Assembly (NCBI RefSeq): GCF_030247185.1
Contig: NC_080570.1
Coordinates: 160,926,882-160,990,881 of the forward strand
Direction: 5' to 3'
Source of the DNA: Malaya genurostris
Taxonomy: Eukaryota > Arthropoda > Insecta > Diptera > Culicidae
DNA: 64,000 nucleotides
In this document: positions 57,157 through 64,000 of the stretch, one piece after another
Position numbering within the stretch: position 1 is the stretch's first letter
Layout: each line of letters begins with the position of its first letter
Made by a program: the position numbers and the translations under genes
Notes under the pieces: generated by a model
Seen by the model: the letters and a program-made list of their open reading frames with translations, nothing else
Told to the model about the DNA's origin: nothing
Databases searched by the model: none

Positions 57157-57907
57157 GTTTCAAGCAGAGATGCCAGATATTTTCATAGAAAATCTGTATT
57201 CTTTGTATAAAAAATCTGTATTAATCTGTTTTCTAATAAAATGAAATTCTTACAACAAAATGATGCTAAGATATGTTATTCCAATAGATTGTAGTTGTAG
57301 GATGGTAGATTCAATCAGTCATTGCCGCGCTCACAAGAATTTTTTTTATCCACAACAATTGAACTGTAATCCCATATATTTATCTAGTTAGAAATTGGTG
57401 ACTTCATAATTTGACACGCCCAATATGCAATGTCAAGTCGGTTCATACAACTCTCAGTTTGACAGTAAAGATTCATGATGCCATTACTTCCTTGAATAAA
57501 GTGCTGTCTCTGAGCGTATCTTTTTCCAATAAATCATCTTTTCTGTTAGTTTTTCATTCATTTGGCTTCTCCAATATATGTTTCCACTAAGTTATTGCAA
57601 AAAAAATGAATATCAGTTCAAATTGGTTTCAAATTATAACATAAATGGATTTCACAGATTTCCATATTAATTTGTGATTTGTCCTTTGATTGATAGACAT
57701 TTATATCGTCACTAGAATCAAATACTAAAAGATAGATCAGACAGATAAGTTAATTCTTTTCTTTCTTACTTTTTGTGAGATCTGTATAAATCTGTATTAA
57801 ATTGAGGAAATCTGTTTAAAATCTGTACTCTGTATTAAATCTGTATGAGCATGTAAAAATCTGTATAATACAGATAAATCTGTATAAATGGCATCTCTGG
57901 TTTCAAG
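57157..57907. mobile_element. hAT-type MITE (735 bp), GTTTCAAG duplication
   Basis: Element 57165-57899 has tips CAGAGATGCCAG and TGGCATCTCTG and perfect 8-bp duplications GTTTCAAG (57157-57164, 57900-57907). Many 'aatctgtat' repeats lie near both ends. Same tip as 51115-52082, so same family. Confidence 0.85.
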
Positions 57908-58304
57908 CAAAACCGACTTTTGAATAGAATTTCAGCTCGCTAAAATCAATGAAGTACTCATGTTTTGTGTCCAAGATGAAAATATTGGATTGATCTATGC
58001 ACAGCTATCCCGCACATGAATTGGTAAACATAAAACTAGTGATCCTATAACCGGAGCTCAGCGGGGACACGGCTATGATTCCGATTGAACTGTCAAAAGC
58101 GTTTCCAATCGGCATATTTACAGTTCCCTTGTTACTCGTTGTGAGCGGAGTATTGATATTTGAAAGAAACATGAAATCAAACATAAATGCTTTATGCTGT
58201 TTACTCGCTGAATGCAAACAAAACAAATGAATACACTTCGTTTTTTGCTACAACTGTGATACTTCACAAGCAAACAAATCCGAACACTGAAAAGTCACTC
58301 GCGA
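57908..58304. other. Intergenic, nothing recognised
   Basis: Short frames on both strands without motifs. Confidence 0.4.
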
Positions 58305-58440
58305 ACAGCGTTGCCAGGTTACCAGATTTTTCTCGATTCGCCAGACACTGTTACGAACCAGATCTTTTGCCAAATTTTACAAATTTTCTCAGATTTTACA
58401 AATTTTCCTAGATTTTGTCAGATCTCACCAGATCGGTTTT
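58305..58440 (+). mobile_element. Fragment of hAT-like repeat (GCGTTGCCAGGT end)
   Basis: Starts AGCGTTGCCAGGTTACCAG and continues with short repeats of 'cagattttacaaattttc'; no right end found. Confidence 0.4.
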
Positions 58441-58724
58441 GGCCTCTTCACGATAGGTGGTGAGACCTTAGTGGATCTCATTCGATTATGATCACATAAG
58501 TCAATTGAATGAACTGAAATACACTGACAGGGAAAGGCCAGGAATTTCATTTTCATCTAAATAATTTCATTCGAAAATGAATTTTTGCCGTATTGATTGC
58601 ACATATTAAAATGGACATTTTTCGTGTAGATATTTGAAACTGAAACATATTTTTATTATAATTTAGAACCAATTTGAACTGATGTACAAGGAAATCATGA
58701 AACGTTGCGACGTTGCGTCGCTGC

Positions 58725-58950
58725 ACCTACGTTGCAAGGTCATTTTACCAAAAATCTGTATCCGGCGCAAAAATCTATTTTCCATATCTGTATCAGGATC
58801 TCTGCTACATAAGTACCAGGAAAATGTCACCGGAGATCAGGTGTTACGATTTGTATGATCAGTGAACTATCGGTATTTCAGGAGAACATATTGTATTGCA
58901 ATATAGAGGTAAAAAATCAATATAAACACCGAGAAATCGGTTCCACTTTT
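58725..58950 (+). mobile_element. Truncated copy of the 269-bp hAT MITE
   Basis: Aligns with most of 62961-63229 (aaaaatctgtatccggcgc, 'gtatttcagg', 'caatatagaggt', 'gagaaatcggt') but both tips are degraded. Confidence 0.55.
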
Positions 58951-60409
58951 AACGAAAGTGAGTGAAATTGTACTCACTTTAGAGTAACATTGAAAGAGCG
59001 TGAGTGCAAGTGATGCTAGAATGTTTGTTATGTATATCATGTTGCCAGATCTACGATGTTTCTCTTTCCTGATCTCTAGTCACTCGTGAAAACATTGATA
59101 TTTTTCAAAATTCATTATAACATAGTGGATCATATTTGTTCGTCCTGAACCGGTTCACCGAACATTTTAGAACTGAACTTCTCCTGTCTTTGATCTCCTA
59201 TTTTCTACCTGTATACGACAATAAACGCCTTGAGAGATCAACTTATTTCAATTGAATGTTCCTTTTCGATACTCACCCAAGAAAATTATACGTATTATTT
59301 CAGTGGAACATTTCCAATAAAAATATCCTTTTGAAAAGTTCCATTAAGCGACGCGTGCGAATTCAGCACATTTTTTCTCCGGAATCATTCCGATTGAGCG
59401 ATTAGCGACACAATATCATCCGAAACCGGATTATGTCTATTCATTTTATTGAGTTGATGGAAACTCTCTCAGGAAAAATCATCAACGGTCTTTTTCTGTG
59501 ATTGTACGATATCTGTCTAACGTTTAATAAATCCTTCAAACTGGGTCCTGCGGGGAACTACAGTAGCAGGAAATTGCAGCGCATTGGCCCGATTTCCCAC
59601 TGGGAATGCATTTTATCGTTCATCCGGCACTTACTATTTAGCTGTTATTAAAAATTTACACACACAGTGTGATTCCAACCGAGCTGCATAATAAATGGAG
59701 TGGGAGAACAGTTGTTCATCTCTGGCACAGTTTCAACCACATAGCACATAGTGGAAATACACAAACTAGCAAACAGCTCGAATAGATGTTATTCATTTTG
59801 GAAAGCTCGTTTAATAAGAATACTACTCAAACATACCGGCATAATTTTTCATTTTCATGATAGATAACTGGTTTTACTAACGGTTTTTATAATAGTGGCG
59901 CCGATAGTAGTAACAAGAGTCTGGCAACAATGCAACAACCGTTTTCGGTAGAGAATATCGCCTAGCGGTGATTAACGGTTCTGTTTCTGGCGGATTCTTG
60001 CCATACAGAACCGTTTTGAATCGGTTCTACATTTTCAATGCTTTGTACGAATTAGAAGTTAAAAAAACACATGTAGATATCAGGGTTTGAACACTTACAT
60101 CTCAGCCAATTTTGTATCAATTATTAATATTATTTCACCTTTTGATTGAAAAAATTTATGTATCAAGACACGTGTTTTGACAGATATAAGACTGAAATTT
60201 TGATTAATAGCAAGTACTGTCCTGCTCTGTCTGCTAAAAATTAAAAACACTATGCTGGCTTACTGAATTTCCCTAACGGGGACGATGGTTTGAAGGAGCA
60301 AGCGATTTATCAGCTGGAAAGCATTGGTCTCGGATTGGTCAATCAATTTCTAAAGCTTCAGTCTCACATGAAACATGTCAGAGTAAAGGTGGTTGCTGGA
60401 CAGTAAGGC
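58951..60409. other. Intergenic, no gene recognised
   Basis: AT-rich DNA; I see neither a coding frame of note nor a bounded repeat. Confidence 0.4.
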
Positions 60410-61136
60410 TTAAGGGCTGAGGACAGTATCGTAAAGTGGTAGGTTTTTTGCTATTTTCCCGTTTCAAATTATATTTTCTTGGAAACGGTGCAGAATATAG
60501 AAAAACCCACCTGACACAATGTCTTCGAAATTTAGTTCTGTGAAATTTTCAGAATGATTCATTGAGTTTGGCGGTCGTGTTGTATTTTTTTCTGACTGAA
60601 GAACTGCTGAAAATTGGAACGCTCGGAAATGCATACCTTTACTTGTTCATCGAATATCTCGGCTTTAAAGGCTTGTATCATAAATCTGCCGTGACAAAGT
60701 CTAGATAATTTAGTTTAGATGCGGTTAGTACATAAAAACATATATGTTATCGCGATATAAATAAAGTCTTGTATTTTTCTGTGAAACAAAGTCAGTTTCA
60801 ATGCATCCGCCATTTTTTTTCGCTTTGGTTTCCTGATAGCATTCTGAGAAAGGAGAGAGAAGGCTGCTAAACACACAGACGTTTCATTGTATATAAACAC
60901 ATTTTTTGTTTCGCAATATTTTTTCATTGTTCATTGGAATCTATGTAATGTTCAACCCATACGATAGATTTATGTGATAAAATTTCTCATCAAAATAATA
61001 ACATGTATGCTGGCAACCCGGTACAGTTTGCTCATATACAAGAGAGTACAAGAGAAATACGATGCGCAAAGGGAATTGAGCGAGGCACGTGGTCGATTTA
61101 AAACCCAACACGCGACCCTCTGTCCTCAGACCTTAA
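60410..61136. mobile_element. TTAA-flanked MITE (piggyBac-like target)
   Basis: Element 60414-61132 has tips GG[GT]CTGAGGACAG (inverted at 61132, where the + strand reads CTGTCCTCAGACC) and TTAA on both sides (60410-60413, 61133-61136). TTAA duplication is typical of piggyBac. No transposase inside. Confidence 0.65.
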
Positions 61137-61659
61137 GAACCAGGCCCGTTTGGATGAAATTATTTGTCATATCGTTTTGGCCTAAAAAATCTCATTTAAA
61201 TCAGATGATCTCGGCTCATACCACATGTAGACCACATGTGTTAATAGTTGGAATGAAATGACATCGATGGTGGATGGAAACACAAGCGAGACAGAATGCC
61301 ATAAGAATCTGATGCAATGTGTTGATGTACAAACATATCCAATGACAGCTCACAAATCGTCTCTCAGTGGGTTCTAATATTTGACGTGCGCTCATCTGCT
61401 GGTTGCTTGACACTACGATGCTGATGCGATGTTTTCTCTATCCAAATAGTTGCCTAGTTACTCAAATCGCTCAGTGATGCTACTGAAACCGATTAGCAGG
61501 TTAGCAGAACTCACGGATGAGGTAGTACAGAAATGATGATTTGCCAGCCTTCGGTCGCCGAAATGAAGCACTTTGTTGCATTTTCATTTTGAATCAACTT
61601 TTCTATGCTCCAGGATCCTAATTTGAATTGGTGTTTGCTTCGTGATCGGAGGTGAAAAA
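61137..61659. other. Intergenic, nothing recognised
   Basis: No repeat end or gene recognised. Confidence 0.4.
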
Positions 61660-61843
61660 GAAAATGGTACATTGACCACATCCTGAAAATAAGAAATAGC
61701 CAGTTACTTCTTCTAGCTATGAATATGTTACCGTTGAGAGACTATGGACACTGGTAAGGAAAAACTGTTTTTATTGAACTTTGAAATATGCTGCCGCTTG
61801 TTGTTAGTGTTCAGGACAATTATATTATCACAAAAAAAATCAT

Positions 61844-62191
61844 ATGTCTACAATTTTACTCAGGAATGCTTTTTTTTACATAGACAAGCTCAGTATTGAA
61901 GGTGAAACACTGACAAACTGCCGACGTCAAACAGAATGCATCGTAGAATATTTGATCAACTTTCCGCATTCGAAAAAGATGGACACTATGCTGCGCAATA
62001 CGATCCCTCACTTTGGATTCCGTAATTTTTGTAGTATAGTTTGTAATACCACAGATAACAGATCAGATTTCCGGTTCAAGAAGCTTGGTTTTCCGCAATG
62101 CCTCGGAGCAATTAATATGAATATTAAGTCAATCGCTTTCATTTTCCACTACTTCGCTCAAAAAGATTCGAAAGTTTTCTTCTATGTATAA
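61844..62191 (+). pseudogene. Possible Harbinger-like transposase remnant
   Basis: A 115-codon frame. The stretch FRFKKLGFPQCLGAINMNIK resembles the 'GFPNCLGAIDG' block that carries the first catalytic Asp in Harbinger transposases, but here that Asp is Asn. Upstream helical text (VEYLINFPHSKKMDTML) is compatible. If correct, it is a dead fragment. The match is short, so confidence is low. Confidence 0.3.
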
Positions 62192-62952
62192 ATAATAACT
62201 GTTCTGGTCATTTGTTGGTTTTAAATATTTATTTCACGTTACTTCGTAACGTTCGGAAAATTTGTTGCTACGAAACGTTGAAAAAATTTAGGGGAAATAA
62301 ATATTTTCAAGCAAGAAATGACCAAAAATGTCATCTCTTAATACAAAAAAACAAACATGACTGTACCAGGTTTCCAGTTTTGTTTTATTAAAATTACATG
62401 GCTACTTTGATGGAAAAACTGATATGACAACAGCTTGTCAGTTGACATAGTCGAAAAATGAAGGAAAATGCTAGCAGGGTTGTGCTTGACTGACAATTAT
62501 ATGTTATTTAGGGAAAATGTGACGTTTCTGAATATGAAATAACGCGAAAGGATGTTCACACCTGCACACCTGCAGAAAATAATATGTTTTAACGATAGTG
62601 ATATAAAGTTAAAACCGCACTGTTCACACTAAGATTATGTTATACGCATCACATTACTTGGTATTGAGTTTGTTTATAAACAAACTGCAAAAATGCCTAC
62701 GTCGCAGCAAAGACATCATATTAACAAGATATCCAACTGTTACATTTCCCGAACAAATCATTGGAAACATACTTTTCTACGAGCATGGAAAGAAAAAAGT
62801 ATTTTGACAACATCCGAAAAATAAGAAATAAGTCAGGTACTTCTCCTAGCTAAGAAGGATATGATCGTTTCACACTTATTGCAAACGTTTCGAATATTTT
62901 TGAGCAGCAAATGATAAAAAAGTCATCTTTTAATTCAAAAACAAAAGTGGTT

Positions 62953-63237
62953 GTACCAGTCTGCGTTGCCAGGTCGTTTTTCCAAAAATCTGTATTCGGC
63001 GCAAAAATCTATCTGTACCATATCGGTATCAAAGTCTCTTCTACATAAGTAGTAGAAAATGTCACCAAGAGGTGAACAAAAAAAGGTCCCACGACAACCT
63101 TTTCTCATGTCTATCAAACTAAAAACCAAAATCGGTACTTATCTGTGTGATCCGTGAATTATCTGTATTGTAATATAGAGGTCAAAAATCTGTATAAATA
63201 CTGAGAAATCGGTATACCTGGCAACGTTGGTACCAGT
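62953..63237. mobile_element. 269-bp hAT-type MITE, GTACCAGT duplication
   Basis: Element 62961-63229 has tips C[TA][GA]CGTTGCCAGGT inverted and perfect 8-bp duplications GTACCAGT (62953-62960, 63230-63237). Confidence 0.8.
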
Positions 63238-63545
63238 TTTCAGTTTTGTTTTATTATGATAACATGGCTACTTTGATGGAAAACTGCTGTTGATGAACAG
63301 CTTGTCAATTGACATAGTCGAAAAGTGAAGGAAAATGCTAGCAGGGTTGTGCTTTACTGACAATTATATCATGTAATTTCGGGAAAACATGTTTTAATGT
63401 GACGTTTCTGAATATGAAATAACGAAAAAGTAAAACATGTTATTTCGCCTAAAACATGAAATCAGAGTTAAAACTTGTTTTAACTCATAGTGTGAACATA
63501 GTATAAATCATAGTTAAAATTCCGTTCAACGAATAGTGCGAAAAT

Positions 63546-64000
63546 AGTATTACCCATGAAACCAAAAAAATAATTGTTCCAAACTTTGGAAAAAAAAAAC
63601 TAGGAAACCCAACGCTGTACCATATCCGTGGTAGCTGCAGTAGAAAATCGAAGACACGCGTGTCCGTTGAAGGTTCATGCATTGGTCCAATTTTTCGATC
63701 CACGAGGCTAGTAACAATGGTGGTTGTTTTCCATCAGATATGCCAGAAAAATGACCACACTGAAATGTGCTGTCCTCGTACGAACGTACGTACGTCTGCA
63801 GGCGACCGGAGGTACCGAACCGAAACGGCAAACAGAACACGGTGGACATGATCAATTCCTAATCGATTACGAAATCTTGTAACAGCGAACATGATTGCAA
63901 GCAAGTTTCTCGATTTTCTCATTCCGATGTCAGTTTTCAGATCGATGAGTCTTCTTGCTTTCACTCTGACAACGACCTACACATATCACATCTGCGCGCC
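63546..64000. other. Right edge, nothing recognised
   Basis: Overlapping frames on both strands (e.g. 63734-63964 minus) show no recognisable domain. Confidence 0.4.

Larger units (their letters stand above)
61660..63545 (+). repeat. Imperfect direct duplication at the right end
   Basis: Blocks at 61680-61730 and 62810-62865 (ataagaaatagccagttact / ataagaaataagtcaggtac) correspond. 62270-62620 also corresponds to 62880-63440, for example 'catggctactttgatggaa', 'gacatagtcgaaaa' and 'aaggaaaatgctagcagggt'. Copy 1 has extra DNA with the frame 61844-62191; copy 2 has the hAT MITE 62961-63229. Possibly two copies of one transposon. Confidence 0.6.

Overview
The window is from an insect genome, most likely a culicine (Aedes-type) mosquito. 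That rests on an insect sulfakinin/cholecystokinin-like receptor exon at the left edge and on several repeats I associate with mosquito genomes: a DD37E mariner-like element, a tRNA-derived SINE, jockey- and LOA-type LINEs, and a recurring 'ggaaccggaagtcgg' repeat. DNA is AT-rich and eukaryotic, with introns and polyA signals; there are no operons. The only host gene I can defend is the last coding exon of the receptor (827-1346, + strand). Everything to its right reads as intergenic or intronic DNA filled by transposable elements, many nested.

Layout. 1-1.5 kb: receptor intron, terminal exon and 3' UTR. 1.8-6.6 kb: a hAT MITE, then a fold-back MITE (2249-6631) split by an element with ~160-bp internal tandem repeats, itself split by a 5'-truncated LINE. 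6.6-16 kb: mostly unrecognised DNA with a Harbinger MITE (11888-12159), a LINE 3' scrap, a decayed DD37E element (14765-15735) and a SINE. 16-18 kb: copies of a repeat family with Helentron/HINE-like ends. 18137-22287: a PIF/Harbinger element with two 1.4-kb, almost identical inverted arms and TTA target duplications. 23.4-37.3 kb: a cluster of the HINE-like family, including ~1.0-1.2-kb members that carry a textbook core promoter (TATA, Inr, DPE). One member is interrupted by a nearly intact jockey-type LINE that landed at the promoter start site, and another was split by a LOA-type LINE flanked by 136-bp direct repeats. 37.7-42.7 kb: a degenerate short-period repeat array split by a complete, apparently intact two-gene Harbinger transposon (38031-41310). 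43-53 kb: a Harbinger MITE, a ~650-bp repeat family in several orientations, a second SINE type and hAT MITEs. 53.6-64 kb: small MITEs, a tRNA-Val-like SINE, a DNA transposon that has captured an intron-containing fragment of an MBT-repeat (Scm-like) gene, more hAT MITEs, a TTAA-flanked MITE and an imperfect duplication at the right end.

How parts relate. The two genes of the intact Harbinger (a DDE transposase and a Myb/SANT-like partner) are the expected pair for mobilising that element and its short derivatives (43238-43440, and perhaps 11888-12159). The promoter-bearing repeats could start transcription in flanking DNA, and in one case a promoter sits directly on the 5' end of a LINE in the sense direction. 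All functional statements are inferred from sequence patterns; no database search was possible.
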